From Erwinia rhapontici (GTDB lineage Bacteria > Pseudomonadota > Gammaproteobacteria > Enterobacterales > Enterobacteriaceae): a DNA stretch of 64,000 nt. The notes beneath the pieces are model-generated. The model did not search any database and had not been told where the DNA came from. It worked only from the letters and a program-made list of their open reading frames with translations. The stretch covers positions 1 to 64,000 of the forward strand of contig NZ_VRKO01000001.1 in NCBI RefSeq assembly GCF_012271765.1, given 5' to 3'. The stretch's first letter is position 1. Every line of letters starts with the position of its first letter. The position numbers were made by a program, and so were the translations under genes. Of this stretch, positions 9,270-19,813 are shown one piece after another.

Positions 9270-9686
9270 TCAGTCGCCGCGAACTTTACCCCGCAGCGAT
9301 TTGGTTGAGGCCTTATGCGCTTTACCTTCCAGCCGACGCTTTTTTGATGCCAGCGTCGGACGCGTTGCGCGGCGGGTTTTCTCCACCACGGTAAGCTCAA
9401 GAATCAAATTCTCCAGCCGCTTTAATGCCGCCTCACGATTCATCTCCTGGCTGCGATATTCCTGCGCCTTAATAATCACAATGCCTTCGGGAGTGATCAG
9501 ATGGTGGCTGACAGCCATCATCCTTTCCTGATAAAACACCGGCAGGCTGGAGCGCCGAATATCAAAGCGCAAATGGATTGCCGTCGAACTTTTATTCACG
9601 TTCTGACCACCGTTTCCCTGCGCTCTGATCGCGGTGATTTCGATTTCGGCATCAGGAATAGTGACGCTACGTGATAATACAATCAT
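9270..9686 (-). CDS. arfB: Alternative ribosome-rescue peptidyl-tRNA hydrolase
   Basis: Rescues stalled ribosomes by hydrolysing peptidyl-tRNA when mRNA is truncated (YaeJ). The catalytic GGQ tripeptide is at 26-28, the same position as in E. coli, in the context [12 protein letters not shown]. The C-terminal 35 residues are strongly basic, the tail that enters the empty mRNA channel. The ATG at 9684-9686 overlaps the yaeQ stop (ATGA), giving 138 residues against 140 in E. coli; the upstream in-frame ATG lies inside yaeQ. Confidence 0.95.
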   Translation of the reverse strand: MIVLSRSVTIPDAEIEITAIRAQGNGGQNVNKSSTAIHLRFDIRRSSLPVFYQERMMAVSHHLITPEGIVIIKAQEYRSQEMNREAALKRLENLILELTVVEKTRRATRPTLASKKRRLEGKAHKASTKSLRGKVRGD

Positions 9687-10237
9687 ACCCTTTTTCCTGC
9701 CTCCAGCCACTGCTCAAACTGAATTTCCAGATGATGAGTCTCATCAGAGAGCCAGATAGTGCCGTCCTGAATAGTGGCCTGTAACGTCATTGAGCGTGAT
9801 GCCAGTTGCGTCAGAGCACTCAGTTGCTCGTCATTGAGGTAACGTATCGTCAGATTATCATGCTGGGTCAGTTTGTTTTGATGCTGCTGCCACCAGGGCT
9901 GTGCCGCGCGCCAGTTATAGGTGTACAGCCAGACATGTTGAGAGCGACTACAGGCCTTTTTAATTCTGCGCTCATCTGGCAGACCGAGATCCACCCAAAC
10001 ATCAATCCCACCATGATCGTTCAGCTGCCAGATTTCTGGCTCATCTTCTGCGCTCAGTCCACGCGTAAAGGTCAAACGCTCATTCGCATGAACCAGCCAG
10101 GCCAGCAGACGCAGCATCAAACGCTCTTCGGTTTCCGAAGGGTGGCGGGCCAGCGTCAGGGTATTATCGATAAATACATTGCGGTCCATGTCTGCGACGT
10201 TAACCGTGGCTTTATAAATCGTTGCTTTCAGTGCCAT
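9683..10237 (-). CDS. yaeQ: YaeQ family protein, PD-(D/E)XK nuclease-like fold
   Basis: Recognised as YaeQ from [20 protein letters not shown] and the body (184 residues; about 181 in E. coli). The family has a compact restriction-endonuclease-like fold, and reports tie it to suppression of rfaH phenotypes, but no enzymatic role is established. It is translationally coupled to arfB through a 4-bp overlap. No membrane or signal segment is present. Confidence 0.92.
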   Translation of the reverse strand: MALKATIYKATVNVADMDRNVFIDNTLTLARHPSETEERLMLRLLAWLVHANERLTFTRGLSAEDEPEIWQLNDHGGIDVWVDLGLPDERRIKKACSRSQHVWLYTYNWRAAQPWWQQHQNKLTQHDNLTIRYLNDEQLSALTQLASRSMTLQATIQDGTIWLSDETHHLEIQFEQWLEAGKRV

Positions 10238-10323
10238 AAGGATCCTTATCTCAGTTACCCGCTATTGTAACCTGATGACGAAGCAAATCACCCGCTCGCA
10301 GGCTGATTTCCCGTAAATGCCTG

Positions 10324-10332
10324 TGCTATAGT
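10324..10332 (+). promoter_or_regulatory. candidate yaeP-rof promoter (-10)
   Basis: Extended -10 element TGC-TATAGT at 10324-10332, about 38 bp before the yaeP GTG. The matching -35 (TGATTT at 10304-10309) is poor. Confidence 0.4.
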
Positions 10333-10369
10333 CGGATAATCGCCAGAGAAAACTCGGAAGGGGGTGCAT

Positions 10370-10573
10370 GTGCAAAAGTATTGTGAATTAGTTCGCCGGA
10401 AATATGCCGAAATAGGCAGTGGCGACCTGGGATACGTGCCTGACGCATTAGCGTGCGTGTTGAAAGCGCTTGATGAAGTAGCGGGCGATCCTGTGCTACC
10501 GTCTTCCATCAGGGAAAAGGCAGCGTTTGCTGCCGCGAACTTATTGGTGAGCGACTATGTTGACGAAAGATGA
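10370..10573 (+). CDS. yaeP: Small conserved protein YaeP
   Basis: 67-residue acidic cytoplasmic protein, clearly YaeP: the segments [15 protein letters not shown] and [11 protein letters not shown] are conserved with E. coli. I chose the GTG at 10370, giving [12 protein letters not shown] and near the 66-residue E. coli form; a GGAAGGGGG ribosome site (10356-10364) is correctly spaced for it. A second GTG two codons upstream falls in the ribosome site. It overlaps rof by 17 bp, so the two are co-translated. No function is established for YaeP. Confidence 0.93.
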   Translation: MQKYCELVRRKYAEIGSGDLGYVPDALACVLKALDEVAGDPVLPSSIREKAAFAAANLLVSDYVDER

Positions 10574-10823
10574 AGCCTACAAACCGATCAACTGTGATGA
10601 CTATGACAACCTGGAACTCGCCTGCCAGAACAACTGGATGCTGACACTGGCGTTAAAAGACGGTGAACAGCTTAAGGCAAAGGCCAAAGATATGGTGTCG
10701 CGAAAGAACGTGGAATACCTGAGCATTGACATTGCCGGAGAAAACCGCGATCTCCGCCTCGACCATATTGCCAGCTTCAGCCACCCCGACCTCGGTACCG
10801 TGGTGGTGAGTGAATCCGATTAG
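10557..10823 (+). CDS. rof: Rho-binding antiterminator
   Basis: Rof (YaeO) binds the Rho hexamer and inhibits Rho-dependent termination by blocking its primary RNA site. The protein has 88 residues with the conserved core [13 protein letters not shown] and [11 protein letters not shown]; an Sm-like fold is known for the family. It starts within the 3' end of yaeP. The order yaeP-rof, opposite to tilS, is the E. coli arrangement. Confidence 0.95.
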   Translation: MLTKDEAYKPINCDDYDNLELACQNNWMLTLALKDGEQLKAKAKDMVSRKNVEYLSIDIAGENRDLRLDHIASFSHPDLGTVVVSESD

Positions 10824-10860
10824 TCTCCCAGTCAGGCGGATCGTCGATCCGCCTCTCTTC

Positions 10861-11175
10861 TCAGGGCTTCAGCCCCGCATAATACGCTGCTAAATCATCA
10901 ATATCGTCATCACTCAGCCCGGCAACAAACGCTTTCATCACTTCCGCCTGGCCGCCGCTGCGTGCCCCACTTTTATACGCCTGCAATGCCTGAGCCAGAT
11001 AAGGCGCATGCTGCCCGGCAAGGTTGGGGTAGATCGGTGCCGATGCTTTTCCTTCTGTTCCGTGGCAGGCCATACAACGCGCTGATTTTTCCTGCCCGGC
11101 GCCGCTGTCTCCTGCGGCCAGGGCGGGCAGGCTACCACTCAGCAGCAGCAACACCATCACTCTGATAATTATCAT
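10861..11175 (-). CDS. Small periplasmic class I cytochrome c
   Basis: 104-residue exported c-type cytochrome. A signal peptide (about 1-21, ending ALAA) leads to a heme-binding motif CMACH (Cys34, Cys37, His38). The likely sixth ligand is Met80 in the context GQAEVMKAFVAGL. The size and the NLAGQHAPYLAQALQAYKSG segment resemble cytochrome c553/c4 halves. It starts 15 bp downstream of the tilS stop on the same strand, with GAGAGA as ribosome site, so it is likely in the tilS transcript. E. coli has no such gene here. Electron partner unknown. Confidence 0.85.
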   Translation of the reverse strand: MIIIRVMVLLLLSGSLPALAAGDSGAGQEKSARCMACHGTEGKASAPIYPNLAGQHAPYLAQALQAYKSGARSGGQAEVMKAFVAGLSDDDIDDLAAYYAGLKP

Positions 11176-11189
11176 GACTCTCTCAATAT

Positions 11190-12491
11190 TTAGCGACGCC
11201 AGTACACAAACCAGTCCGTATCCGCAGCCGTTGGGGCACCGTCACGGGTGACAAAAAAATCAGCGGCGGCAATCAGACGGTCGCCATAAAAAATCAGCGG
11301 TATTCGACCCCGCTGCCACGGCGGCACCGCCAGTTCCTGCCACAGTTTTTTCAGCGGGCGACTGCCTGCGCGTCCGACGATATGCAACGATCCCTGTGCC
11401 TGGAAGCGTACGCTGACCGCCTCACCGGAAAGGGGGCGCCGCAGCGCCAGACCATCATTATGCTGTTCCAACTGCCCTAGCCCGTCAGGCAGCTGTAGCG
11501 GTTGTGCTCTATCCGGCCACGGCAGCGCGTGCTCGCTTAACGATGTCAGTAATGGCAACCAGTAAAGACGGCCACGAAAACGGCGTACCTCGTTCTGCCC
11601 GAGCCGAAAACGCGGCTCTGCATCCTCACGGCTACAGGCCACCTCCTGCCATACACGCCGCAGCGCATCGCGCGAGGGCATACTGCCCTGCTGATGCGCA
11701 ATCCAGCGCCGCAGCAGGGCAAAGCGCCGGGCTTCACTCATCTCCAGCATCGGGAGAATCGACAACGTGCCGGATGCATCCATCAGCGAATCCAGTGACT
11801 CCGCCAGTAACTCATCCAGAAGTTGTTCCTGCTCGCCACACAGCGCTGCGCTGCGGGCCACCGCACGTGAGAAGTGCGGCCAGCGGGCATTCAGCATTGG
11901 CATCACCTCGAGGCGCAGAAAATTCCGGTCATAGCGCGCATCGCTGTTGCTGTCATCCTCAATCCACATCAGCTGGTGCTGTTCGGCCCACTCCTCCAGT
12001 TGCTGACGACTGTGTGTCAGCAAGGGACGCAGATGCCGGTGTTCGCCCAGCCAGTGTTGTTCCGGCATCGCCGCCAATCCAGCCGGCCCACTGCCCCGCT
12101 TCAGCGCCAGTAACAGGGTTTCGCTCTGATCGTCCTGATGCTGGGCGGTTAACAGCGTTTCCCCCGCCCGCAGCCGCTGACGGAAGGCCAGATAGCGTGC
12201 GGTACGTGCGGCTGCTTCAACCCCCCCCTGACGTGCATCCACACTGACATAGACCACCTCCAGTGGCACCTGCCAGCGTGCACACTGCTGCTGACAGTGC
12301 GCGACCCAACTCTCCGCCAACGGGTTGAGGCCATGATGAATATGCACCGCCCGCAGCTGCAACGCCGGACGCTGCTGTCTGAGCAACACCAGTTGATGCA
12401 GCAATACGCTGGAGTCGAGCCCACCACTGTAGGCCAGCAGCAGGCTGTGCTCATTCGCCAGTGTGGCTTCAAGATGGGCAAGGGATGACAT
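11190..12491 (-). CDS. tilS: tRNA(Ile)-lysidine synthase
   Basis: Modifies C34 of the minor tRNA-Ile (CAU) to lysidine with ATP and lysine, changing codon reading from AUG to AUA; essential. The PP-loop SGGLDSS is at 22-28 and the HIHHGLNP and QHDDQSET segments follow, then the C-terminal tRNA-binding domains. I start at the ATG 12489-12491 (433 residues), which has AGGAAAG upstream, rather than the TTG at 12518. Confidence 0.96.
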   Translation of the reverse strand: MSSLAHLEATLANEHSLLLAYSGGLDSSVLLHQLVLLRQQRPALQLRAVHIHHGLNPLAESWVAHCQQQCARWQVPLEVVYVSVDARQGGVEAAARTARYLAFRQRLRAGETLLTAQHQDDQSETLLLALKRGSGPAGLAAMPEQHWLGEHRHLRPLLTHSRQQLEEWAEQHQLMWIEDDSNSDARYDRNFLRLEVMPMLNARWPHFSRAVARSAALCGEQEQLLDELLAESLDSLMDASGTLSILPMLEMSEARRFALLRRWIAHQQGSMPSRDALRRVWQEVACSREDAEPRFRLGQNEVRRFRGRLYWLPLLTSLSEHALPWPDRAQPLQLPDGLGQLEQHNDGLALRRPLSGEAVSVRFQAQGSLHIVGRAGSRPLKKLWQELAVPPWQRGRIPLIFYGDRLIAAADFFVTRDGAPTAADTDWFVYWRR

Positions 12492-12511
12492 GGCTTTCCT
12501 GAAAGAAGAAC

Positions 12512-12535
12512 CCGACAAAAAGCCGGGTTTAGCAG
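12512..12535 (-). terminator. weak hairpin between yaeR and tilS
   Basis: On the minus strand AACCCG and CGGGTT pair around a T-rich loop. No T-run follows on the minus strand, so it may only attenuate or stabilise the mRNA upstream of tilS. Confidence 0.4.
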
Positions 12536-12544
12536 AGGGGTATT

Positions 12545-12940
12545 TTAAGCCTGATACAACTCTAACGGCAATCCATCCGGATCATTAAAGAAGGTAAAGC
12601 GCTTACCGGTCAGCGGGTCAATACGGATCACCTCACAGGACACGCCGTGTGCTTCCAGTTGTCGTTTCGCCGCATCAACATCCTCCACGCTAAATGCCAG
12701 ATGGCGCAGACCGCAGGCTTCAGGCTGAGTTGGTCGTGCAGGGGGGTGCGGGAAGGAGAACAGCTCAATAATGTACTCACCGTTTAGCGTCAGATCCCCT
12801 TTCCACGAATCGCGCTCCTCGCGATACACTTCGCCCATCAGGCCGAACCCCAGGATATCGCAGTAAAATGCCTTACTCACCGCATAATTCCCGGCAATGA
12901 TTGCCACGTGATGGACTTTTTTTAACTGTAAACCTGACAT
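12545..12940 (-). CDS. yaeR: VOC superfamily protein YaeR (glyoxalase-like)
   Basis: 131-residue protein of the vicinal-oxygen-chelate fold (E. coli YaeR 129). Paired beta-alpha-beta-beta-beta units are visible: VHHVAIIAGNYAVSKAFY at the start and CGLRHLAFSVEDVDAAKRQL in the second half. Metal-ligand candidates are His10/11, the His of RHLAF, and the Glu of PLELYQA. The substrate is unknown; annotation as lactoylglutathione lyase would overreach. Lies between ldcC and tilS as in E. coli. Confidence 0.92.
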   Translation of the reverse strand: MSGLQLKKVHHVAIIAGNYAVSKAFYCDILGFGLMGEVYREERDSWKGDLTLNGEYIIELFSFPHPPARPTQPEACGLRHLAFSVEDVDAAKRQLEAHGVSCEVIRIDPLTGKRFTFFNDPDGLPLELYQA

Positions 12941-13030
12941 TGTGGCTCCTGAATGCTCCTGATAAATACATGCCTGACGACCTTAACCGCCAGGCCTGAC
13001 AGCGACAATGGCACGATTCTGGATCTTGGG

Positions 13031-15181
13031 TTAAATCTCTACGTCGTCCTTTAGCACGCGCACCAGATATTGCCCCTCATCGGTGAGCTTCGCGCCGTGA
13101 ATATCGGTCTCAAACCCCGGATAGTGTTTGCCGATAGCGCACAACATCAGGAGAAAATCGAGCACTGCCCTGCTCTGCTCGGTGATCATCTCGCCCGGCA
13201 TCACCACGGGTACGCCGGGAGGATAAGGCAGGATCATATTGGCCGAGACACGCCCCACCAGCTCACTGATATCTACTGTTTCGATATTGCCCTTCACCTG
13301 CTGCTGAAACATATGATGTGGTGTGAGCTTCATCTCGGGCAATGTGGCAAAGGCCTGTAACATCAGACGCGGCAGATCGTGTTGGCGGATCAGCGTATGG
13401 ATCCCCTGCGCCAGATCCTGAATACGCATAGTGCGGTAAAAATCGGGATCTTCTGCATACAGATCCGGCAGCATGTTTTTCACCCGGAGGTTAAGATCGT
13501 ACGAGCGCTTAAATTCGGTCAGCCCGCGCAGGACGCTCATCGCTTTGGTCTTATCAATACCGATGCTGAACAGGAACAACAAATTGTATGGCCCGGTTTT
13601 TTCCACCACCACACCACGTTCATCGAGGAACTTCGCCACCAGCGCCGCCGGTATCCCCTCTTCTGCCATCTCACCCAGTTCGCTCATCCCTGGTGTCAGG
13701 ATCGTGACTTTGATCGGGTCGAGATACATATGGTCAGCATCTGCATCGCGGAAACCGTGCCACTCCTCGTCCCCGGGCTGAATCGCCCAGCATTCTGGTT
13801 CATCGACGCCTTCCGGCTGCCAGATATCAAAGAACCAGCCCTCAGACTCTTCGCGCAGACGCTGAACTTCGCGACGAAAATGCAGTGCCCGCTCCACTGA
13901 CCGATTAATCAGACGCTTACCCGGATTACCACGCAGCATCGCTGCCGCCGTCTCAATAGAAGCCACAATCGCGTAGTTGGGGGACGTCGTGGTGTGCATC
14001 ATGTAGGCTTCATTAAAGGTTTGCTCGTCATAGTCACCTTTAATATGAATCAGCGAGGCCTGTGAAAAGGCCGCCAATAGTTTGTGCGTCGACTGGGTTT
14101 CATAGATCACCTTACCCGGCGTGCGCTCTCCGCTCATACCGCTGAGTCCCTGGTAGATCGGGTGAAAGTTGGTATAGGGCACCCAGGCAGAATCAAAGTG
14201 GATAGACGGCACATCCAGCGTCTCTTTGATGTACTGCGTGTTATACAGCAATCCGTCATACGTCGAGTTGGTGATCACCGCATGGACCGGCCAGCTGGCA
14301 CGCGGTGTTTGCGCGACTTTCAGGGCAATACTCTCTTTGGTGAATTCACGTTTCGGGATGCCGCCAAGAATACCCAGCGCGTTACGCGTCGGTTTCAGCC
14401 AGATCGGGATGATATCGCTCATCATCAACAAATGGGTGAGCGACTTATGGCAGTTACGATCCACCAGCATGGTGCTGCCTGCGGGGGCGGCGTACATACC
14501 GACGATTTTATTCGACGTCGAGGTGCCATTGGTGACCATATAGCTCTGTTCGGCACCGAAGGTGCGCGCGACATACTCTTCAGCTTCAAGATGCGGGCCG
14601 GTGTGGTCGAGTAGCGATCCCAGTTCTGTGACGGAAATCGAGATATCCGCCTTCAGCGTATTGGCACCAAAGAAATCATAGAACAGGCTGCCCACCGGGC
14701 TTTTCTGGAACGCCGTTCCTGCCATATGCCCTGGCGTACAGAAGGTGTATTTACCCTCCTTCACATAGGTAAACAGCGCTTTGGTCAGGGGTGGCGTGAT
14801 GGTATCGATGTATTCATCGGTGTAGTGCCGTATGCGCTGAGCAATGTCATCGGCCGCATTCAGGGCATATTCAAAGAACCAGAGGGTCATGCGCATTTCG
14901 TTAATGCTGACATCCATCGTCGAGTGGGTGTTGATAAAGGCGTATAGCGGCAGATACTCATTTAACTGGTTGATATCACGGCAGAGTTCGAGACTGTATT
15001 CGTCCCAGTCAAACACCACGCCACAGATGCGCGGGTTGTGTTCAATCAGCTTCAGCAGGTCGCTGGCATCGTGCGGATAGATGGTCTGAAAACCCTGGTT
15101 TTTTAACGTAGCGTCGAGTTCACGGATGGGTTCATCTTTATAGAATGCGTTATGCGGTCCCATGATCGCGATAATATTCAA
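13031..15181 (-). CDS. ldcC: Constitutive lysine decarboxylase
   Basis: PLP-dependent decarboxylase converting lysine to cadaverine. An N-terminal response-regulator-like wing domain (1-130) starts with NIIAIMGPH; the PLP core has the Schiff-base Lys near 367 in ETQSTHKLLAAFSQASLIH; the C-terminal domain ends near 716. E. coli LdcC has 713 residues. The start is a TTG at 15179-15181 with a perfect AGGAGG eight bases upstream. The longer frame to 15235 lacks a ribosome site. It follows accA after the accA terminator and keeps E. coli order. CadA is the alternative paralogue, but the context fits LdcC. Confidence 0.95.
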   Translation of the reverse strand: MNIIAIMGPHNAFYKDEPIRELDATLKNQGFQTIYPHDASDLLKLIEHNPRICGVVFDWDEYSLELCRDINQLNEYLPLYAFINTHSTMDVSINEMRMTLWFFEYALNAADDIAQRIRHYTDEYIDTITPPLTKALFTYVKEGKYTFCTPGHMAGTAFQKSPVGSLFYDFFGANTLKADISISVTELGSLLDHTGPHLEAEEYVARTFGAEQSYMVTNGTSTSNKIVGMYAAPAGSTMLVDRNCHKSLTHLLMMSDIIPIWLKPTRNALGILGGIPKREFTKESIALKVAQTPRASWPVHAVITNSTYDGLLYNTQYIKETLDVPSIHFDSAWVPYTNFHPIYQGLSGMSGERTPGKVIYETQSTHKLLAAFSQASLIHIKGDYDEQTFNEAYMMHTTTSPNYAIVASIETAAAMLRGNPGKRLINRSVERALHFRREVQRLREESEGWFFDIWQPEGVDEPECWAIQPGDEEWHGFRDADADHMYLDPIKVTILTPGMSELGEMAEEGIPAALVAKFLDERGVVVEKTGPYNLLFLFSIGIDKTKAMSVLRGLTEFKRSYDLNLRVKNMLPDLYAEDPDFYRTMRIQDLAQGIHTLIRQHDLPRLMLQAFATLPEMKLTPHHMFQQQVKGNIETVDISELVGRVSANMILPYPPGVPVVMPGEMITEQSRAVLDFLLMLCAIGKHYPGFETDIHGAKLTDEGQYLVRVLKDDVEI

Positions 15182-15232
15182 TGTGGCCTCCTGGTCGGTT
15201 TGCTCCAGTGTGTAAGCATAGTGGACGCAAAA

Positions 15233-15260
15233 CAAAAAGGGCCAGACAATGTCTGGCCCT
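15233..15260 (-). terminator. Terminator downstream of accA
   Basis: Minus strand: perfect 10-bp stem AGGGCCAGAC / GTCTGGCCCT with a 3-nt loop (15238-15260), followed by a TTTTTGTTTT run. Strong rho-independent terminator, ending the transcript before ldcC. Confidence 0.93.
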
Positions 15261-15282
15261 TTGGGTAACGAATGCTGAACGA

Positions 15283-16242
15283 TCAGGCGTAGCCGTAGCT
15301 CATCAGACGTTGGTAGCGGCGATCCAACAACTCTTCTTTCGTGAAGGTATCGAGATCGGCCAGATCGGCAAGCAGCTGGGCCTTCAGTGACACACCAATC
15401 GCCAGTGGGTTGCGGTGTGCGCCGCCCAGGGGTTCCGGGATCACAGTATCAATCAGCTTCAGCTCTTTCAGACGCGGTGCAATGATGCCCATCGCTTCTG
15501 CGGCCAGTGGCGCTTTGTCGGCGCTTTTCCACAGAATAGATGCACAGCCTTCCGGCGAAATCACCGAGTAGGTGCTGTACTGCAACATGTTCACTTTGTC
15601 ACCGACACCAATGGCCAGTGCGCCACCGGAACCGCCCTCACCGATAACAGTACAGATAACCGGCACGGTCAGGCCAGACATCTCACGCAGGTTGCGTGCG
15701 ATGGCTTCAGACTGACCGCGCTCTTCTGCGCCCACACCAGGATAGGCACCCGGGGTGTCGATAAAGGTGATGATCGGCATATTAAAACGCTCGGCCATCT
15801 CCATCAGGCGCAGCGCTTTACGGTAACCTTCCGGCGCAGGCATGCCGAAGTTACGACGAATTTTCTCTTTGGTTTCACGCCCTTTCTGATGACCAATGAT
15901 CATCACCGGACGGCCATCGAGACGCGCAGTACCACCAACGATAGCTTTATCATCGGCATAGGCGCGATCGCCCGCCAGCTCGTCAAAGTCAGTGAACACA
16001 TTGCGAACATAGTCCAGCGTATACGGGCGCAGCGGATGACGCGCAAGCTGCGCGATCTGCCAGGCACCTAAATCTGAGAAGATTTTACGGGTCAGCTCAA
16101 CGCTTTTATCGCGCAGACGCTGAATCTCTTCATCCAGATTAATATCCAGTTTTTCATCCTGACGGCCAACCGACTTGAGCGAATCAATTTTCGCTTCAAG
16201 CTCAGCGATTGGCTGTTCGAAATCCAGGTAATTAAGACTCAT
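15283..16242 (-). CDS. accA: Acetyl-CoA carboxylase carboxyltransferase subunit alpha
   Basis: Alpha subunit of the heterotetrameric carboxyltransferase that moves CO2 from biotin-AccB to acetyl-CoA, the first step of fatty-acid synthesis. Crotonase-like fold with the oxyanion segments [12 protein letters not shown] and [14 protein letters not shown]. 319 residues, as in E. coli. It follows dnaE after 12 bp and ends before a strong terminator. Confidence 0.98.
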   Translation of the reverse strand: MSLNYLDFEQPIAELEAKIDSLKSVGRQDEKLDINLDEEIQRLRDKSVELTRKIFSDLGAWQIAQLARHPLRPYTLDYVRNVFTDFDELAGDRAYADDKAIVGGTARLDGRPVMIIGHQKGRETKEKIRRNFGMPAPEGYRKALRLMEMAERFNMPIITFIDTPGAYPGVGAEERGQSEAIARNLREMSGLTVPVICTVIGEGGSGGALAIGVGDKVNMLQYSTYSVISPEGCASILWKSADKAPLAAEAMGIIAPRLKELKLIDTVIPEPLGGAHRNPLAIGVSLKAQLLADLADLDTFTKEELLDRRYQRLMSYGYA

Positions 16243-16254
16243 AATAATCCTGTT

Positions 16255-19200
16255 TTAGTCAAACTCCAGTTCCACCTGCTCCGATCCTATCAACGATCGC
16301 AGATCGTTCAGCAAACGATCGCTCGGCGACACGCGCCAGGTTGCACCGAAGCGCAACTTCGCCCGCGCATCCTCTCTCTGATAGTAGAGATGTACCGGAA
16401 TTGTCCCCGAACGATGGGGTTCCAGGGATTGACGGAGACGGTTCAAAAGCTGGTCATCAATTTGCCTGTCCGTCAGCGAGATAGCAAGCCCACGTGCATA
16501 TTTTTCACGTGCTTCATTAATGTCCATCATCTCGCGGGCCATCATTTTAAGCCCGCCGTTGAAGTCATCGAAGCTGACCTGCCCACTGACGATCAGGATA
16601 CGGTCTTTCTCCAACATATGCTGGAACTTATCTAACGCATCTGTAAATAACATCACTTCCAGACGACCAGAACGGTCATCCAGGGTGCAGATGCCAATAC
16701 GGTTACCGCGTTTTGTTACCATGACGCGGGCCGCCACCACCAGACCGGCTGCGGTGATCATCTTACCACGCTCGGTCGGGTGCATGTCTTTCAGGCGCAG
16801 TCCACCGACGTAGCGCTCAATCTCTTTCAAGTACTGGTTGATCGGGTGACCCGTTAAGTAAAGCCCTAACGTCTCTCTTTCGCCATCCAGTTGAATCTGT
16901 TCCGGCCATGGCGTGACGTCCGAATAGGACTTCTCTACCTGTTCCGGGGCTTCTGCCAGCACACCAAACATATCTGCCTGGCCGATGGCTTCGGCTTTGG
17001 CATGTTGGTCGGCTGCTTTCAATGCATCCGGTAAGGCGCTCATCAAGGCGGCGCGGTGCGGACCTAAACGGTCAAACGCGCCGGACATAATCAGTTTTTC
17101 CAGCACCCGCTTATTCAGCTTTTTGGTATCGGTGCGTGCGCAGAGGTCAAACAGCTCGCGGAAATACCCGCCCTCATTACGTGCGTCAATGATGGCTTCG
17201 ATCGGGCCTTCGCCCACCCCTTTGATCGCGCCAATGCCGTAAACAATCTCGCCGTTATCGTTAACGTGGAACTGGTACTGCCCGGAGTTAATATCCGGCG
17301 GTAAGACCTTCAGCCCCATGCGCCAGCACTCATCCACCAGGCCAACTACCTTTTCGGTGTTGTCCATATCGGCAGTCATCACGGCGGCCATAAACTCAGC
17401 CGGATAGTGTGCTTTCAGCCACAAAGTCTGATAAGAGACCAGCGCATAAGCGGCGGAGTGAGATTTGTTAAATCCGTACCCGGCGAATTTTTCCACCAGG
17501 TCGAAGATTTTAACCGCCAGCTCGCCATCAATGCCGCGTGATTTCGCCCCATCTTCAAAGCCGCCACGCTGCTTGGCCATCTCAACCGGGTTCTTTTTAC
17601 CCATCGCACGACGCAGCATATCCGCCCCGCCTAAGCTGTATCCTGCCAGTACCTGGGCGATCTGCATTACCTGTTCCTGATAGAGGATAATGCCGTAGGT
17701 CGGCTCCAGCACGGGCTTCAGCGACTCATGCTGCCACTGAATATCCGGATAAGATATCGCCTCACGCCCGTGTTTACGGTCAATGAAGTTATCCACCATG
17801 CCGGACTGAAGCGGGCCGGGACGGAACAAGGCAACCAGAGCGATCATATCCTCGAAGCAGTCAGGCTTCAGGCGTTTGATCAGGTCTTTCATGCCGCGTG
17901 ATTCGAGCTGGAACACCGCCGTGGTTTCCGAGCGTTGCAGCATATCGAAACTTTTCTGATCTTCAAGCGGGATCGCCGCAATATCGATCGGATCTTTACC
18001 TTCTTTCGCACGACGGGCGTTGATCATCGCCAGCGCCCAGTCGATGATCGTCAGCGTGCGCAGCCCCAGGAAGTCAAATTTCACCAGCCCGGCATATTCC
18101 ACATCGTTCTTATCGAACTGGGTAACCGGATGGTGGCCATTTTCGTCACAGTAGAGCGGGGCAAAATCAGTAATTTTGGTCGGCGCAATCACCACGCCCC
18201 CGGCATGCTTACCGGCGTTGCGCGTCACCCCTTCCAGAATGCGCGCCATGTCGATCAGCGCTTTAACCTCTTCATCTGCCTCATAGATTTCTGGCAGCTG
18301 CGGTTCTGCGGCAAAGGCTTTTTCCAGCGTCATACCGGGGTCAGGTGGCACCAGTTTGGAGATGCGATCCACGAAACCGTAAGGATGCCCCAGCACGCGG
18401 CCGACATCGCGGATGACCGCTTTTGCCGCCATGGTACCAAAGGTGATGATCTGTGAAACCGCCTGGCGCCCGTACATCTCAGCCACATGCTCAATCACCA
18501 GATCGCGTTTTTCCATACAGAAATCGACGTCGAAGTCGGGCATCGACACACGTTCCGGGTTGAGGAAACGTTCAAACAGCAGATCAAATTCGAGCGGGTC
18601 GAGGTCGGTAATTTTCAGCGCATAGGCCACCAGTGAACCGGCACCCGATCCACGTCCCGGCCCCACTGGCACATCGTTATCCTTCGACCACTGGATAAAC
18701 TCCATCACGATCAGGAAGTAACCAGGGAATCCCATCTGGTTGATAACGTTGAGTTCAATATCCAGGCGCTCATCATAGGCGGGGCGGCGTTCGGCGCGCA
18801 CCTGCTCATCAGGGAACAGAAACGCCAGGCGATCTTCCAGCCCTTCTTTCGATTTCACCACCAGGAAATCTTCCGTTGTCATGTCACCCGTCGGGAACTG
18901 CGGCAGGAAGTACTCACCCAGACGGATAGTGACGTTACAACGACGGGCAATTTCCACGCTGTTTTCCAGCGCTTCCGGGATGTCCGAGAACAGCTCGCAC
19001 ATCTCCTCACTGCTACGCATATACTGCTGCGGACTGTAGTTGCGCGGACGTTTTGGATCGTCGAGGGTAAAACCATCGTGGATGGCGACGCGGATTTCAT
19101 GTGCATCGAATTCTGATTCCGTCAGGAAACAGACTTCGTTGGTGGCGACCACCGGGATCGCGTTCTCCATCGCCAGCGCAACGGCAGCATGCAGGTACGT

Positions 19201-19737
19201 TTCTTCGTCCGGGCGACCGGTACGAATCAGTTCAAGGTAGTAGCGATCGGGAAAATGATGCTGATAAAACGCCAGACACTCTGCGACCTGCGCCGTGTTG
19301 CCGCGCAACAGCATTTTACCGACATCGCCACGTCGTCCGCCTGACAATAAAATAATCCCCTGCTGATGCTCAACCAACCAGTCCCGATCAATCGTCGGGC
19401 CCGCCGGACCGTAGCCACGTTGGTAGGCTCGGGAAATCAACAAGGTGAGGTTTTGATAACCGTCGTTATCGGCGGCCAGTACGGTGATTTGGGACAGCTC
19501 ATCACCCATGGCCTCACTACTGACGTTGAAATCTGCGCCAATAATCGGCTTCATGCCTTGACCGTGTGCAGTGCCGTAAAATTTTACCAGCCCACACAGG
19601 TTGGTGAAATCCGTGATCGCGATGGCTGGCATGCCCATTTTTGCCGCGTTTTTCACCAACGGGCCAGTTTTGGCTAGCCCATCGATCATGGAGTAGTCGC
19701 TGTGGACGCGTAAATGAATAAAACGAGGTTCGGCCAT
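16255..19737 (-). CDS. dnaE: DNA polymerase III alpha subunit
   Basis: Catalytic subunit of the replicative polymerase. The N-terminal PHP domain begins [16 protein letters not shown]. The polymerase active-site aspartates lie in [14 protein letters not shown] (about 401-403), with a third near 555. The helix-hairpin-helix region is followed by the internal clamp-binding motif QADMF near 920 and a C-terminal OB and tau-binding region. Length is 1160 residues, exactly E. coli. It belongs to the rnhB-dnaE-accA transcript, 76 bp after rnhB. Confidence 0.98.
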   Translation of the reverse strand: MAEPRFIHLRVHSDYSMIDGLAKTGPLVKNAAKMGMPAIAITDFTNLCGLVKFYGTAHGQGMKPIIGADFNVSSEAMGDELSQITVLAADNDGYQNLTLLISRAYQRGYGPAGPTIDRDWLVEHQQGIILLSGGRRGDVGKMLLRGNTAQVAECLAFYQHHFPDRYYLELIRTGRPDEETYLHAAVALAMENAIPVVATNEVCFLTESEFDAHEIRVAIHDGFTLDDPKRPRNYSPQQYMRSSEEMCELFSDIPEALENSVEIARRCNVTIRLGEYFLPQFPTGDMTTEDFLVVKSKEGLEDRLAFLFPDEQVRAERRPAYDERLDIELNVINQMGFPGYFLIVMEFIQWSKDNDVPVGPGRGSGAGSLVAYALKITDLDPLEFDLLFERFLNPERVSMPDFDVDFCMEKRDLVIEHVAEMYGRQAVSQIITFGTMAAKAVIRDVGRVLGHPYGFVDRISKLVPPDPGMTLEKAFAAEPQLPEIYEADEEVKALIDMARILEGVTRNAGKHAGGVVIAPTKITDFAPLYCDENGHHPVTQFDKNDVEYAGLVKFDFLGLRTLTIIDWALAMINARRAKEGKDPIDIAAIPLEDQKSFDMLQRSETTAVFQLESRGMKDLIKRLKPDCFEDMIALVALFRPGPLQSGMVDNFIDRKHGREAISYPDIQWQHESLKPVLEPTYGIILYQEQVMQIAQVLAGYSLGGADMLRRAMGKKNPVEMAKQRGGFEDGAKSRGIDGELAVKIFDLVEKFAGYGFNKSHSAAYALVSYQTLWLKAHYPAEFMAAVMTADMDNTEKVVGLVDECWRMGLKVLPPDINSGQYQFHVNDNGEIVYGIGAIKGVGEGPIEAIIDARNEGGYFRELFDLCARTDTKKLNKRVLEKLIMSGAFDRLGPHRAALMSALPDALKAADQHAKAEAIGQADMFGVLAEAPEQVEKSYSDVTPWPEQIQLDGERETLGLYLTGHPINQYLKEIERYVGGLRLKDMHPTERGKMITAAGLVVAARVMVTKRGNRIGICTLDDRSGRLEVMLFTDALDKFQHMLEKDRILIVSGQVSFDDFNGGLKMMAREMMDINEAREKYARGLAISLTDRQIDDQLLNRLRQSLEPHRSGTIPVHLYYQREDARAKLRFGATWRVSPSDRLLNDLRSLIGSEQVELEFD

Positions 19738-19813
19738 CGGTGATCCTGTTAAAACAGAGGAAGAAGATTAACTATTCTGCAAACGTGAAACGGCAGCGCT
19801 GCCACCGTAACCG

